A stretch of 64,000 nt of DNA from Pandoraea eparura (GTDB lineage Bacteria; Pseudomonadota; Gammaproteobacteria; Burkholderiales; Burkholderiaceae), in the NCBI RefSeq assembly GCF_902459725.1, contig NZ_CABPSH010000006.1:170478-234477 (forward strand). Reading direction: 5' to 3'. The position numbers and the translations under genes were made by a program. Positions 44,823-54,650 of this stretch are shown piece after piece. The notes beneath the pieces were generated by a model that did not search any database, was not told where the DNA came from, and saw only the letters and a program-made list of their open reading frames with translations. The stretch's first letter is position 1. Every line of letters starts with the position of its first letter.

Positions 44823-45614
44823 TCAGCCCCCGTGACCGGACCAGCCGAGCTGGTGGCTGATTTGCGCGGCGGCGTGCTTCACGCGCGGCACGAGTTCCTG
44901 CATGCGCTCGCGGCTCATATACTTGGTCGTGCTCGATACGCTGATGGCGGCCACGATGCGTTGGCTCGCGTCATACACCGGCGCGGCCACGCAGCGAATC
45001 TGCGGCGTGTCGTCCTCCAGATCGAAGGCATAGCCAAGACGTGCGTAGTCGTGCATGCGTGCGAGCCACGTCGCCTTATCGATTGGCGCTGACGACGCTT
45101 GCGACTGATAGTGTGCAAGCTGCGCCTGCCATGCGGCTTCGTCCTGATCAAGCAACAGCGCTTTGCCCACCCCCGTGACGCAGATCGGTTTGCGTCCGCC
45201 GATGCGCGAGCTGATTTCCACGGCGCGTTGTCCGGGCAGCTTGTCGAGATACATCACTTCCCAGCCGTCCGCGACGGCCAGATGCACGGTGTCCTGCGTT
45301 TCGCTCGCAAGTGCTTCGAGCGTTGGCCGAGCGACCCGCGGCAAGTCGATTTGTCGATAGGCAAGAAATCCCAGTTCGATGAGCTTGTTACCCAGGCGGT
45401 AGCCGCGCCGCGGCTCGAAACGCAGATACCCCGCATGCACGAGCGCCGACGCAATTCGGTGCGTGGTCGACGGCGTAATGCCCGTGTGTGCCGAGAGCGC
45501 GGGCACCGTGTCGATGCCGGCGGCGACGGCTTCCACGATATCGAGACCACGGAAGAGCGTCTGGCTGGCGAGCGTGCGCGGACGCTCGTCCTCGGGAGGC
45601 GTCGGCTTTGCCAT
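44823..45614 (-). CDS. IclR family transcriptional regulator
   Basis: 263 residues from the ATG at 45614. An N-terminal winged helix (about residues 18-75: LFRGLDIVEAVAAGIDTVPALSAHTGITPSTTHRIASALVHAGYL) precedes the IclR effector domain (VMYLDKLPGQRAVEISSRIGGRKP, VTGVGKALL, VAAPVYDASQRIVAAISVS). It lies opposite to the dehydrogenase-aldolase pair, convergent with it, and is a candidate regulator of that operon, as MhpR is in E. coli, though it could act elsewhere. Its ATG overlaps the stop of the PilZ gene by one base. Confidence 0.87.
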   Translation of the reverse strand: MAKPTPPEDERPRTLASQTLFRGLDIVEAVAAGIDTVPALSAHTGITPSTTHRIASALVHAGYLRFEPRRGYRLGNKLIELGFLAYRQIDLPRVARPTLEALASETQDTVHLAVADGWEVMYLDKLPGQRAVEISSRIGGRKPICVTGVGKALLLDQDEAAWQAQLAHYQSQASSAPIDKATWLARMHDYARLGYAFDLEDDTPQIRCVAAPVYDASQRIVAAISVSSTTKYMSRERMQELVPRVKHAAAQISHQLGWSGHGG

Positions 45615-46576
45615 CAGGCCCCCCCGAGCGCCAGCAGGCGCTCGTAGACGTAGCACTTGAGCGCGACGTAATGCGACGGGTCGAGCGCGGACAATTCGAT
45701 GCCGTGCAGATGGCTGCCATCGTCGCCCTGTTGCACGCTGCGGATCGTGCCGGCGGTGTCGATGGGCATGTCGATATCGCCGACGCGCACGCGAAACGCC
45801 AGATGCAGGCTGTCGCCGGGCGCACCGAGCGGGGTATCGGCCAGCAGCGAGACACCTTCGGCACTGACATCTTGCAGCAGGGCAAGATGGCGGGCCTCGC
45901 CGGCGCTCACCGAGACGACCAGCCTGGCGGACACGCGCTGCGACCGGCGCAGCACCTTGCGGCGAATCTGCGCCGGCGCGGACAGCACGACGTAATCGAA
46001 CGGCAGCCGCTTGACGCGCTCCACCGTGCAGACGAAGTGGTAGATGTCTTCGCCTGAGAACGTCCAGAGTTCGAGCCGCTCGCTCGCTTGCAGCGCATGG
46101 GGCGCGGCGCGGCCCGTCGGGGCGGTGACGAACAGCATCTGATTCGGTGCGTAACCGATCACACGCGTGCGCAGTCGCTGCGACCCGGCGCCCGGCGGCA
46201 ACTGAATCTGCAGCCAGTCGCCGGGGTGCAGATTCAGGTCGGTGAGTGCGTACTGCGGTTGCGTCGCGCCGAGCGCGGCAGGTGCCGCAGGGTCGGGGGA
46301 CGGTGCCAAAGGCGGCGCAACGTCCGACGGCGTGGTGTCGTCTTCACCGAGATTGGCGATGCGATGCGGGGCGAACGACGTGAACAGCCAGTCGCGGCCG
46401 GCCGGCGTGGGGACGATATCGCCCTCAGCGAGCAGCGGCTCCCCATTGCGATCGACGATGGCCCAGGGCAGGGCTTCTCCCAGGGGGATATCGTCCGGCG
46501 CGAGCGGAACTAGCGGCAGCGCGGCGAGGGTCGCGGGAGGAGGCGTGGCAGACGTCTGAGATGGAATATTGACCAT
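45614..46576 (-). CDS. YcgR-type PilZ protein (c-di-GMP effector)
   Basis: 320 residues from the ATG at 46576. An N-terminal region (about 1-130) is Pro/Ala-rich and variable. A YcgR-like beta-barrel domain (QYALTDLNLHPGDWLQIQLPP...WTFSGEDIYHFVCTVERVKRLPFDYVVLSAP) follows, then a PilZ domain with the c-di-GMP motifs RRSQR and DVSAEG. YcgR proteins slow the flagellar motor or affect surface behaviour when c-di-GMP is high. The unusual partner is the IclR gene, translationally coupled through a one-base overlap. No flagellar genes are present nearby. Confidence 0.85.
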   Translation of the reverse strand: MVNIPSQTSATPPPATLAALPLVPLAPDDIPLGEALPWAIVDRNGEPLLAEGDIVPTPAGRDWLFTSFAPHRIANLGEDDTTPSDVAPPLAPSPDPAAPAALGATQPQYALTDLNLHPGDWLQIQLPPGAGSQRLRTRVIGYAPNQMLFVTAPTGRAAPHALQASERLELWTFSGEDIYHFVCTVERVKRLPFDYVVLSAPAQIRRKVLRRSQRVSARLVVSVSAGEARHLALLQDVSAEGVSLLADTPLGAPGDSLHLAFRVRVGDIDMPIDTAGTIRSVQQGDDGSHLHGIELSALDPSHYVALKCYVYERLLALGGA

Positions 46577-46971
46577 GGGGGCAGGGGGTGCGCGGCAGGC
46601 GCGCTCGCGTTCTTGCGTTGAAATGTCGTGGATCGTTCGCTGGCCGGCGTGGCACGAGCCCACCGGCTTCGCGGCAAACGTCGCGAAGTGGGGACTCGCC
46701 AGCGTCTGCGAGCGACCGCCGACGTCAGGTGTCCGAAAGTCTACCGCGACGCATCGGCACTTGGCGAGAGGGGATGTGCACCCTGTCGTGTGCAATCTGC
46801 GTAAGTGGGCACTCGCTGGGGGCAGTTCGCGGTGCGACGTCGACTGGGTTCGACGCTTTGCGGCGGGACATGCCGCAGTGCCCGCGATACGGGGAACGGC
46901 GGGCGCGATCCTGTCTGCCTATAGTCGACGGTTTGCCGGCGCGCCCGGCGACGACCCGCAGGAGGGCAGCG
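46577..46971. other. 395-base divergent gap before a large unknown gene
   Basis: Long open frames cross this stretch on both strands, but they have atypical Arg/Cys/Ser content and no ribosome sites. TATAGT at 46920-46925 could be the -10 for the gene at 46972. No RNA or repeat is recognised. Confidence 0.4.
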
Positions 46972-48693
46972 ATGTGGTACCAGCAGTGTGCAGGCGCAAG
47001 TGGTTGGGGCGGGGCTTGGAGCACGGCACAGGCTGCCGAGCGGGCGGGCCGGAGAGAGGCGACGACGCCGCGGCGCGACGCGCGAGCCGAACTTGGCGCC
47101 GGTCTCGCACAGGCGGCCAATGCGGCGGGCCATGTACGGCGCGATGAGGCCGCGGTGTCGCGACACGTCGATCCTGCGCTTGCGCGGGCGTTTGCCAAGG
47201 CGTGGGCGGGCTTGTGGGTGACGACGGGGCCGTGCCAGCACTTCTATCGCAAGGAGTTTGATCTGGCGCACGCGCGCGACGCGCGTCTGGCGCGCAACGC
47301 CGCACAGGTGGAAGCGATGTTGGCGCCCACTCACGACGAGGGCCCGCCTTACGGCACCACTACCGGTAATTGTGTCGGCACCGCTACCGCGAGCCGTGCC
47401 GCCCGCGCGAACGCCAACGTCCACGCCGATACCGATGCAAACGCCAACGCGTTTTCTTCCGCCACTGCTATCGATGTCGATGTCGACCCGACGTGCCGTG
47501 ACATTGCGCGATGGATTGACGCGGTGGCGGCGACTGGCGACCGCGGTTGGCACTTTCGTGCGGCGCGCGATGCCCTGTCGCTCGCGGGCAATCTGTCACT
47601 GCTCGCGATCATTGCCGCTTGCTTTTACCAGGAGGGCGCGACCGGGGATGACGGGGCGCCGGTCGCCGGTCGCGGTGCCTCAATCGCCAACACGCCTTTC
47701 GGGGTGCCGTGGGCCGACTGGACGCTGCTGGCGTTCGAGGGCGCGAAGGGCGTCATGACACAGTCGCTCGGTTCGCCGACGCTGATTCGCCATCATGCCG
47801 TCGACGAAGTGCTCAAGCGCATGGACGCGGGATGCCGGCTGCTGGAGGCCTGCGTGTTGCCGTCAGCGCCGCCCCCTGAAGCGCCGTCGTCGTGGCGCGG
47901 CACGCTGGCCACGCTCACGCGCGCGCGCGACGTCGCCACACTATTCACCTTCGCCAACACCGCCGTGCCGCCCGCGCGGCTGGGGCTCTGGATACCGTCG
48001 TGGTTCGCGAGCGAGCCGAGCCAGTCGAGCGGGGCCGACGGTTATCGAGGCGTCTTGCGCGTGGCCGGGCTCATGCTCGATTCCTGTCGCGCGGTGACGA
48101 GTTTGCTGGGCACTTGGGCGCGCAATGCGGTGTTCACCCTCGATGCGAGGGACTTGACGCGTCGATGGGCGTCGCTTTGCGAGCGGCTCGCGACGGTATC
48201 GGCCGACGATCAGGCGGCGGTGCTCGATCGCGTCGAGCGCGTGACGCAGCTCGCCACGCATTGCGACACCTCGCTGCTGGCGGCCATCGCGTCGAGCGAG
48301 GCTTTACGTGAGCGGTTACTGGGGTGCGGCGAGTCGTTGACGGCGAACGACATGGCCGCCGCTTGTGACGCGTTCGACGTGCCGTGCCACGCGTCATGTG
48401 TTGACGGCCACCGCTATCTGAGCCTGCATCCGGCCGAGAGTCCGTGGGGATATCGATGGAAGGGGGAGGCGTGGCAATGTGGGGGCGCGACGCCAGTCCG
48501 AACGTCGTATCGGTTGTTGTTACTGTATCAGCACTGGAGTGCGGCGTTACTGGAACGCGTGGTGTCGTCGTGCGGCACGCCGGTGGCGCAAGCGCCGGAG
48601 GTGTCGCCGGATGACCGACCCGCTGACCCGCCAGGCGTTGCGCGCACGCGCTCGGGCGTGGCGCATGTCGATATCGAGTCGACGTGGGTGTGA
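46972..48693 (+). CDS. large protein of unknown function
   Basis: 573 residues from the ATG at 46972, chosen because a near-perfect Shine-Dalgarno (AGGAGGG) sits five bases upstream; the frame extends to 46588 but with poor composition. No signal peptide. It is mostly helical by composition, with one moderately hydrophobic stretch (LAGNLSLLAIIAACFYQ, about residues 200-216), a low-complexity Ala/Asn/Asp region (about 140-165, NANVHADTDANANAF) and Trp-rich segments (WADWTLLAFEGAKG, LGLWIPSWFASEPSQSS). I recognise no domain; a secreted effector or structural protein is only a guess. Base composition matches its neighbours. Confidence 0.65.
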   Translation: MWYQQCAGASGWGGAWSTAQAAERAGRREATTPRRDARAELGAGLAQAANAAGHVRRDEAAVSRHVDPALARAFAKAWAGLWVTTGPCQHFYRKEFDLAHARDARLARNAAQVEAMLAPTHDEGPPYGTTTGNCVGTATASRAARANANVHADTDANANAFSSATAIDVDVDPTCRDIARWIDAVAATGDRGWHFRAARDALSLAGNLSLLAIIAACFYQEGATGDDGAPVAGRGASIANTPFGVPWADWTLLAFEGAKGVMTQSLGSPTLIRHHAVDEVLKRMDAGCRLLEACVLPSAPPPEAPSSWRGTLATLTRARDVATLFTFANTAVPPARLGLWIPSWFASEPSQSSGADGYRGVLRVAGLMLDSCRAVTSLLGTWARNAVFTLDARDLTRRWASLCERLATVSADDQAAVLDRVERVTQLATHCDTSLLAAIASSEALRERLLGCGESLTANDMAAACDAFDVPCHASCVDGHRYLSLHPAESPWGYRWKGEAWQCGGATPVRTSYRLLLLYQHWSAALLERVVSSCGTPVAQAPEVSPDDRPADPPGVARTRSGVAHVDIESTWV

Positions 48694-48787
48694 GGCGATG
48701 GCGCGACGACGCGCGTTGGGCCGTCATGACGGCGGCTTGGCGTTCACCGACCGGGAGCGCGCGGCTGCGGAAATGAATCGGCCGCCA

Positions 48788-48821
48788 GCCAGTGGCGTCC
48801 CGAACGGGACTCGCCACTGGC
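48788..48821. terminator. long hairpin between convergent genes
   Basis: GCCAGTGGCG (48788-48797) pairs with CGCCACTGGC (48812-48821), and inside it TCCCG pairs with CGGGA around AA, leaving a CT bulge. It is placed between the stops at 48693 and 48858 and may stop transcription from both sides. No T-tract. Confidence 0.55.
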
Positions 48822-48857
48822 GGCGGCAGACGTTGCGATGTGCCGAGGTTCCCGCGC

Positions 48858-49466
48858 TTACTTGATGAAACTCAGTTGTTCACTGATTTTCGCGAGAATC
48901 GGCGCTTTCTTCTCGTTGAACGTCACCTTGTTTTGCTGGATCAGGTTGTTGCCCTTCGTGTCGATCGACACGATGAGCGGGCCGAACACCTTCACGCGGT
49001 TGATCCACAACGTCTCCGGCATGCCCAGGTCCTGCCATTCAGCCCCTTCGATCTCTTCAACCAAGGTCGCTGCCAGCACCGCGCAGCCGCCCGGGAAAAT
49101 GGCGTGAATGGCTTTGTGTTCCTGGCAGCCTGCGGCCGTCTCCGGTCCCATGCCGCCCTTGCCGACGATGAGCTTCACGCCGGTCTTGCGGATGAATTCG
49201 CGCTCGAACTTTTCCATGCGCATACTCGTCGTCGGTCCGATGGACACCATCTCGAAGCCGCCATCGTCCTTCTTGCGCACGATGGGTCCCGCGTGGAAAA
49301 TCGCGCCGCCTTCGAGGTTGACGGGCAACTCGCGTCCCTGTTCGATCAAGCGACGGTGCGCCACGTCACGGCACGTGACGAGTCGGCCGGTCAGATACAC
49401 AACGTCGCCGACGTTGAGGTCTTCCAGGTCTTCATCCTTGATCGGGGTCGTCAGGATCTTCTTCAC
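48858..49466 (-). CDS. ttdB: L(+)-tartrate dehydratase beta subunit (fumarase class I beta-like)
   Basis: 202 residues. Blocks typical of the class I fumarase C-terminal half: [42 protein letters not shown] and VGKGGMG. It pairs with the alpha subunit to dehydrate L-tartrate to oxaloacetate; a two-subunit fumarase is the alternative. The alpha subunit resembles E. coli TtdA rather than fumarase, which favours tartrate. The ATG overlaps the alpha stop by four bases, consistent with a fixed subunit ratio. Confidence 0.88.
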   Translation of the reverse strand: MKKILTTPIKDEDLEDLNVGDVVYLTGRLVTCRDVAHRRLIEQGRELPVNLEGGAIFHAGPIVRKKDDGGFEMVSIGPTTSMRMEKFEREFIRKTGVKLIVGKGGMGPETAAGCQEHKAIHAIFPGGCAVLAATLVEEIEGAEWQDLGMPETLWINRVKVFGPLIVSIDTKGNNLIQQNKVTFNEKKAPILAKISEQLSFIK

Positions 49467-50362
49467 AGCACCACTCCTTCGTGGGAAAGCACTTCGTAGG
49501 ACAGGTCGGCGTTAAAGCGAATCTTGCCGCGACGGTGAGCCCAGCAACCGGTGTTGATCGCAACGCCGATGGTGGACGGATGGCGCGCCGACGATTCGAT
49601 GTTCACGCCCATCACGCTGTTGTTGCCGGTCAATCCCTGCGGGCCGATGCCGACCTCGTTCAGGCCCTGTTCGAGCAGTTGTTCCATCAGCGCGGCGCGC
49701 GGGTTGTCGCTCTTCGAGTCGACCGGCCGCAGAATCGCCAGCTTGGAGAGCCGCGCGGCCGTCTCGACCGAGGTCGACACGCCCACGCCAACGAGCAGCG
49801 GCGGGCAGGCGTTCACGCCACGCTCAGTGATGACGTCCATGACGAACTCCGCCACACCCTCGTAACCTTGACCCGGCATCAGCACCTTGGCGGCACCGGG
49901 CAGGGTGCAGCCGCCACCGGCCATGTACACGTCGATCGTGCAGGTGTCCTGCTGCGGCACGATGCGCCAGTCGAGCCAGGGAATCTGCGTGCCGGTGTTG
50001 GTGCCGGTGTTGCGTTCGTCGAAGGTTTCGACCGCGTTGTGGCGCAGCGGTCCGATGCGCGTCGCGGTCTCGGTCGCCTCGCGCAGGATGTCCTCCAACT
50101 CGCCCAGCAGCGGGAAATTGGCGCCCGCCTCGATGAAATACTGGATCACGCCGGTGTCCTGGCAGCTCGGACGATCGAGCTTGTCCGCGGCTTCCTGGTT
50201 ACCCGCCATCGAGTCGTACACCGACTTGGCGAGCGGGTTGGTTTCCAGTGTTCGCAAATCGGCCAGCTTTGCCTTGACGTCCTTGGGCAAGCGCTTGCCA
50301 ATGTAGGCCGTGAATTTGGCCATGGTGTCCGTCAGGGACTGAATGGATGCTTCCTTGTCCAT
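49463..50362 (-). CDS. ttdA: L(+)-tartrate dehydratase alpha subunit
   Basis: 299 residues from the ATG at 50362 (AGGAG upstream). It resembles E. coli TtdA (303 residues) from memory: [70 protein letters not shown] and [22 protein letters not shown]. The three [4Fe-4S] cysteines are those in PSCQD, NACPP and TGCWA. Cytosolic, oxygen-labile. The operon is transporter - ttdA - ttdB on the minus strand with a divergent LysR gene upstream. Confidence 0.9.
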   Translation of the reverse strand: MDKEASIQSLTDTMAKFTAYIGKRLPKDVKAKLADLRTLETNPLAKSVYDSMAGNQEAADKLDRPSCQDTGVIQYFIEAGANFPLLGELEDILREATETATRIGPLRHNAVETFDERNTGTNTGTQIPWLDWRIVPQQDTCTIDVYMAGGGCTLPGAAKVLMPGQGYEGVAEFVMDVITERGVNACPPLLVGVGVSTSVETAARLSKLAILRPVDSKSDNPRAALMEQLLEQGLNEVGIGPQGLTGNNSVMGVNIESSARHPSTIGVAINTGCWAHRRGKIRFNADLSYEVLSHEGVVL

Positions 50363-50414
50363 GGGGTGCTCCTTGAAAAATGGGTCGGTGGCGCGCTCGG
50401 GGCACTCAGTGCAC

Positions 50415-51716
50415 TCAGTGAGCGACGGCACCGTTTGCGGTGGATGCCGGCTTGCGGGTGCGGGCCAGCACGAGGGTCAGGGTGGCGGAGAGGACAAGCA
50501 GGCCGGCGACGAAGTACAGTCCGCCCTCGAAACTGCCGGTCTTGTCCTTGATCCAGCCGATCATGGCCGGGCCGACGAAGCCGCCGAGGTTGCCGATGGA
50601 GTTGATGGTGGCGATGCCCGTCGCGGCGGCCGTGCCCGACAGGAACGTCGTCGGCATGCTCCACAGCGGGGGCTTGGCGCAACTGATGCCGATGTTCACG
50701 AGCGCGAGGGCGGCGATCAACCCGACGATGCTGGTGGCGCCCGTGGCCACGACCAGTCCCACGGCGGCCGCGAGGCAGGCGATCACGACGTGCCAGGCGC
50801 GCTCACCGGTGCGGTCCGAATGACGCGACCAGACGATCATCGCGACGACCGAGAGAAGCGGGGGAATGGCGTTGAGCAAGCCGACCGTCATCGACGAGAC
50901 GCCGAGCTGCTTGATGATCTGCGGCGCCCAGATGCCCAGCGTGTAGAGCCCGGCGGACGTGCCGAAGTAGATCAGCGAGAGCGCCAGCACACGCGGATTG
51001 GCCAGGCCGCTCAGGAGGCCGTGCGCCGCATGTCCCGCCTTGGTGGCGGCTTCCGCGCGCATCGTGTCGACCAGCCAGGTGCGCTCGTCATCCTTGAGCC
51101 ACTTGGCCTGCTCGGGCTTGTCGGTCATGAAGAAGAAGACGACCACGCCCAGCACCAGCGCCGGAACGGCTTCGAGAATGAACATCCATTGCCAGCCGGC
51201 CAGACCCGCCAGACCGTGCATTTGCAGAAGCGCGGCGGAGATGGGCGAGCCAATCGCAGTCGACAGCGGGGCGGCGGCCATGAACAGCGCCGTCACACCG
51301 GCACGATGTCGCGCGGGAAACCAGTAGCTCAGGTAAAGGATGATGCCGGGGAAGAATCCGGCTTCCGCCGCGCCGAGCAGAAAGCGCACGATATAGAAGC
51401 TGGTCGTGCCCTGCACGAAGGCCATGGCCGCGGAGATGATGCCCCACGTCACCATGACGCGCGCAATCCAGAGGCGGGCACCGACCTTGTGCAGGACGAT
51501 GTTGGAGGGCACTTCGAACATGAAGTAGCCCCAGAAGAAAATGCCGGCGCCGAAGCCGAGTGCCGAGGCGCTGAAACCCAGATCGTGCTTCATGGTCAGC
51601 GCCGCAAAGCCGATATTGACCCGGTCGATGTACGCGATGAAGTAGAGCAGCACGATGAAGGGAACGATGCGCCAGGTGATGCGGCGCAGCGTGCGTTTTT
51701 CCAACTCGTTATCCAT
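50415..51716 (-). CDS. MFS transporter, anion:cation symporter type, probable tartrate importer
   Basis: 433 residues from the ATG at 51716 (AGGAGA upstream) with 12 membrane segments. N-terminal RITWRIVPFIVLLYFIAYID and RVNIGFAALTMKHDLG, with FEVPSNIVLHKVGARLWIARVM, are the tartrate/phthalate (ACS family) signature. It imports an organic acid with protons. Directly upstream of ttdA (52 bases), so tartrate is the expected substrate. Divergent from the LysR gene at 51922, which very likely controls it. Confidence 0.88.
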   Translation of the reverse strand: MDNELEKRTLRRITWRIVPFIVLLYFIAYIDRVNIGFAALTMKHDLGFSASALGFGAGIFFWGYFMFEVPSNIVLHKVGARLWIARVMVTWGIISAAMAFVQGTTSFYIVRFLLGAAEAGFFPGIILYLSYWFPARHRAGVTALFMAAAPLSTAIGSPISAALLQMHGLAGLAGWQWMFILEAVPALVLGVVVFFFMTDKPEQAKWLKDDERTWLVDTMRAEAATKAGHAAHGLLSGLANPRVLALSLIYFGTSAGLYTLGIWAPQIIKQLGVSSMTVGLLNAIPPLLSVVAMIVWSRHSDRTGERAWHVVIACLAAAVGLVVATGATSIVGLIAALALVNIGISCAKPPLWSMPTTFLSGTAAATGIATINSIGNLGGFVGPAMIGWIKDKTGSFEGGLYFVAGLLVLSATLTLVLARTRKPASTANGAVAH

Positions 51717-51921
51717 GGGGATGTCTCCTGTTGTTCCGACACGCAACCGGGCGCGGCTGCATGGGTGTTGTCTGCCATCTGATGTGGCATGCCGGCCGTC
51801 CTCGATGCATGTGTCCGAATCAGGCGTTCGCGACATGAGGTTGGCTGGGAATGGAGATTAATGCCTGTAAAAAATATTTGAATCGATGTATAGTTAATTC
51901 ATTGTTGCAAAAAATTTACGA

Positions 51922-52845
51922 ATGAACGCGGATACGGAACTCCAATTCTTTTGTACGCTGGTCCGGCAGGGTAGTCTTGCGGCGACGGCACGCGAGCTGA
52001 ATCTCACGCCGCCGGCCGTGTCGCGGCGGCTTTCGAATCTGGAGGATCGTCTTGGCGTGCGGCTGCTCAACCGGACGACGCGCCGCATCAGCCTGACCAG
52101 CGAGGGGGAGGTGTACTTTGCCCACGCGCAGCGCATCCTGAGCGATATCGACGATATGGAGCGTTTGGTGTCGAGCAGCCGCGCGGCGCCGAAGGGAATG
52201 CTCCGGGTCAATGCGCCGTTGGGGTTCGGGCGCTCGTATGTCGGCCCGGCCATCTCGTCATTCACGCAGGCGTATCCCGATGTGGAAGTGCAACTGCACC
52301 TCACGGACCGGCCTGTCGGGCTCCCCGACGATGGCATCGATATCGCAATCCGGTTCGGGGAAATGCCGGACTCCCGACTCACGGCGCGCAGGATTGCGGC
52401 GAACCGGCGCATGCTCGTGGCCTCGCCGGGCTATTTGCGCGCGGCGGGTGAGCCGGCCTATCCGCATGACCTCACGCAGCACGAGTGCATCGTGCTGCGT
52501 CAGAACGACGCGGCTTACGGCAATTGGCGGCTTAGCCGTGGCGGGAACACCGAGACGGTCAAGGTGCACGGCAAGCTGAGCACCAACGATGGGGAGGTCG
52601 CCTTGAACTGGGCGCTGGACGGGCGCGGCATTCTGATGCGCGCCCAGTGGGATGTGGCGAAATATCTGCGCACCGGTCGACTGGCGCACATACTCCCCGA
52701 GTACGAGACGCCGCCGGCCGACATCTACGCGGTGTATCCGGAGCGCCTGAACCTGTCGGCCAAGGTCGCTTGCTTCGTCGACCATCTGCGCAGCTATCTC
52801 GGCCAGCATGCCGACGGACCGTCGCCGGCCGGTGCGAAATGGTAG
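51922..52845 (+). CDS. LysR family regulator of the tartrate operon (CrgA-like)
   Basis: 307 residues. HTH: FFCTLVRQGSLAATARELNLTPPAVSRRLSNLEDRLGVRLLNRTTRRISLT. The effector domain is of the CrgA/DsdC-like group with VQLHLTDRPVGLPDDGIDIAIRFGEMPDSRL and WALDGRGILMRAQWDV. Divergent from the tartrate transporter across 205 bases, with an AT-rich patch just before its ATG. Expected to activate the transporter-ttdA-ttdB operon in response to tartrate or a relative; this is inferred from position. Confidence 0.88.
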   Translation: MNADTELQFFCTLVRQGSLAATARELNLTPPAVSRRLSNLEDRLGVRLLNRTTRRISLTSEGEVYFAHAQRILSDIDDMERLVSSSRAAPKGMLRVNAPLGFGRSYVGPAISSFTQAYPDVEVQLHLTDRPVGLPDDGIDIAIRFGEMPDSRLTARRIAANRRMLVASPGYLRAAGEPAYPHDLTQHECIVLRQNDAAYGNWRLSRGGNTETVKVHGKLSTNDGEVALNWALDGRGILMRAQWDVAKYLRTGRLAHILPEYETPPADIYAVYPERLNLSAKVACFVDHLRSYLGQHADGPSPAGAKW

Positions 52846-52944
52846 GGCGTTGGTCGTCGGGAGCCCGAGGGGAGGCGACGTTATATGTCCCGCAGCCGTC
52901 CGGGCTGGGGTGTGGGCGTGTAGGCGCGTCGAGCGCGTTGCGTG

Positions 52945-53256
52945 TCAATCCGGCGTCGCGACCTCGAGATCCAGCAAGGCCGAACTCATCGATTTGCCAT
53001 GGGCGTCCAGCGCGAGGGAGCGCGTCACACCGCCCCCGAGCGCCTTGCCCAGAACGAAGTTGAACGCGGCTAGACGCGGCAGTTCATATCGCACGACGTC
53101 GCCAAGGACGACGTCCTCCAGAAACGCCTTCACCCGCTCGGCCGTGACCTCGGCGCGCAGGTGCTCGTAGTGTCGTGCGTCGTAGCAGATAAGCGAGATG
53201 TTGAGCGTATTGCCCTTGTCGCCGGTGCGAGAATGCGCGAGTTCACGCAGTTTCAT
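52945..53256 (-). CDS. AtuA-associated small protein
   Basis: 103 residues. It matches the ferredoxin-fold domain found with AtuA/DUF1446 proteins, often as a fused C-terminal part: MKLRELAHSRTGDKGNTLNIS and YDARHYEHLRAEVTAERVKAF are the characteristic blocks. It begins two bases after the stop of the AtuA-type gene and so is coupled to it; the two probably act as one complex. The function of the family in non-terpene settings is not established. Confidence 0.82.
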   Translation of the reverse strand: MKLRELAHSRTGDKGNTLNISLICYDARHYEHLRAEVTAERVKAFLEDVVLGDVVRYELPRLAAFNFVLGKALGGGVTRSLALDAHGKSMSSALLDLEVATPD

Positions 53257-53257
53257 C

Positions 53258-54625
53258 TCAAATCTCCACGAAGGTAAACGTTGGCTTGACGTGTTCGCGT
53301 GGCAACAGCACCGACTGGACCGCGAGCACCTCGCGTACGGACTTGGTCACGCCGCCACCGCCCGCCGGACCGTTGGTGTACAACGTCTCGACTTCGTTGC
53401 CGATGCGTAGTGCCTGATCGGCCGATGCCGTGCGTCCCGCCACGCGGATGCGGACTTCGCAGGGTTCGGCGTGACGTGCGCCCGCCGTGTCGCCGTGTAG
53501 TGAATTCACCCCGATCAGATCGCAGCGCAATTCGCTCGTCGGTACGCCCGTCAGTGCCAGTCGTTTGCGGACGATATCGAGCGCGAGCCTTGCCCGCGCC
53601 ACGGCGCCCGGGCCACCGTACGAGATCTGTCCTTCGCCAATGAATCCGTCGACATAGCCGACGGAAACCTTCAGCGTGTCCGGGCGGGGGGTGCCGCGCC
53701 CGCCTGTTATCTTGATCCGGTCAGGGCCTTCCTCAGCCACGCCGACTTGCGAGAAGTCGGCGACGACGTCGGGCTGGAGATATCGCTGGGGATCATGAAT
53801 CTCATACAACAACTGCTCCTTGCATGTGGCTTGCGTCACGCGTCCGCCGGCGGTGGGGACCTTGGTGATGACAACCGATCCGTCGGGCGCTACCTCGCCA
53901 ATTGGGAAGCCGAGCGTGGCGAGATTGGGCACGTCCTTGTAGCCGGGATCGGCGAAGTAGCCGCCCGTGATTTGTCCGGCGCACTCCAGCAGGTGTCCCA
54001 CGACGGTGGCCTGGCCCAGCGTTTCCCAATCGTCCATGCGCCATCCGAATTCGTGGATCAGCGGCGCGGCGAACAGCGACGGGTCGGCCACGCGGCCCGT
54101 CAAGACAATCTGCGCGCCTGCCGCCAACGCCTCGACGATGCCAGCCGCGCCCAGATAGGCATTGGCCGACACGATACGATTCCCGTACGACGCCACGCGC
54201 TCGCCCGTTTCTTCGAAATGGGCATCGCCTTGCAGCACGACGTCGAGCACGTCGTCGCCGGTGACGGCAGCGATCTTGACGTCGCCCAGCCCCAGCGCGC
54301 GCGCGATCTCTGCCGTCTTGCGTGCGGCCGCGAGCGGGTTGGCCGCGCCCATGTTCGAGATGATCCGCACCCCGTTACGCAGCGCTGACGGCAGTACCGC
54401 CGTCATGCGCGCTTCGAGCAGCGGGTCGTAGCCGGATTGCGGGTCTTGGCGACGCGCCTGTTGCGCGATGGCGATGGTGCGCTCGGCCAGGCATTCGAAG
54501 ACCAGATAGTCGAGCGCGCCTTGCTGAGCGAGTTCAACGGCAGGCTCGATGCGGTCGCCGGAGTATCCGGCGCCTGCGCCGATCCGGATGCGTTTCGAAG
54601 ACGGGGTGGGTGGCGTGCCGTTCAT
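53258..54625 (-). CDS. AtuA family protein (DUF1446)
   Basis: 455 residues. N-terminal IRIGAGAGYSGDRIEPAVELAQQGALDYLVFECLAERT is the family signature, with GVRIISNMGAANPLAAARKTAEIARALG and PKSVREVLAVQSVLLPREHV later. AtuA was named for acyclic terpene (citronellol/geraniol) use in Pseudomonas, but this family is also common in other operons. Here it sits with a CitMHS-type transporter rather than terpene genes, so a small organic acid is a more likely substrate class. Gap of 25 bases to the transporter gene; the ATG at 54625 has no strong ribosome site. Confidence 0.85.
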   Translation of the reverse strand: MNGTPPTPSSKRIRIGAGAGYSGDRIEPAVELAQQGALDYLVFECLAERTIAIAQQARRQDPQSGYDPLLEARMTAVLPSALRNGVRIISNMGAANPLAAARKTAEIARALGLGDVKIAAVTGDDVLDVVLQGDAHFEETGERVASYGNRIVSANAYLGAAGIVEALAAGAQIVLTGRVADPSLFAAPLIHEFGWRMDDWETLGQATVVGHLLECAGQITGGYFADPGYKDVPNLATLGFPIGEVAPDGSVVITKVPTAGGRVTQATCKEQLLYEIHDPQRYLQPDVVADFSQVGVAEEGPDRIKITGGRGTPRPDTLKVSVGYVDGFIGEGQISYGGPGAVARARLALDIVRKRLALTGVPTSELRCDLIGVNSLHGDTAGARHAEPCEVRIRVAGRTASADQALRIGNEVETLYTNGPAGGGGVTKSVREVLAVQSVLLPREHVKPTFTFVEI

Positions 54626-54650
54626 GCGGGTCGGGTCCGTTCAGTAAGGC

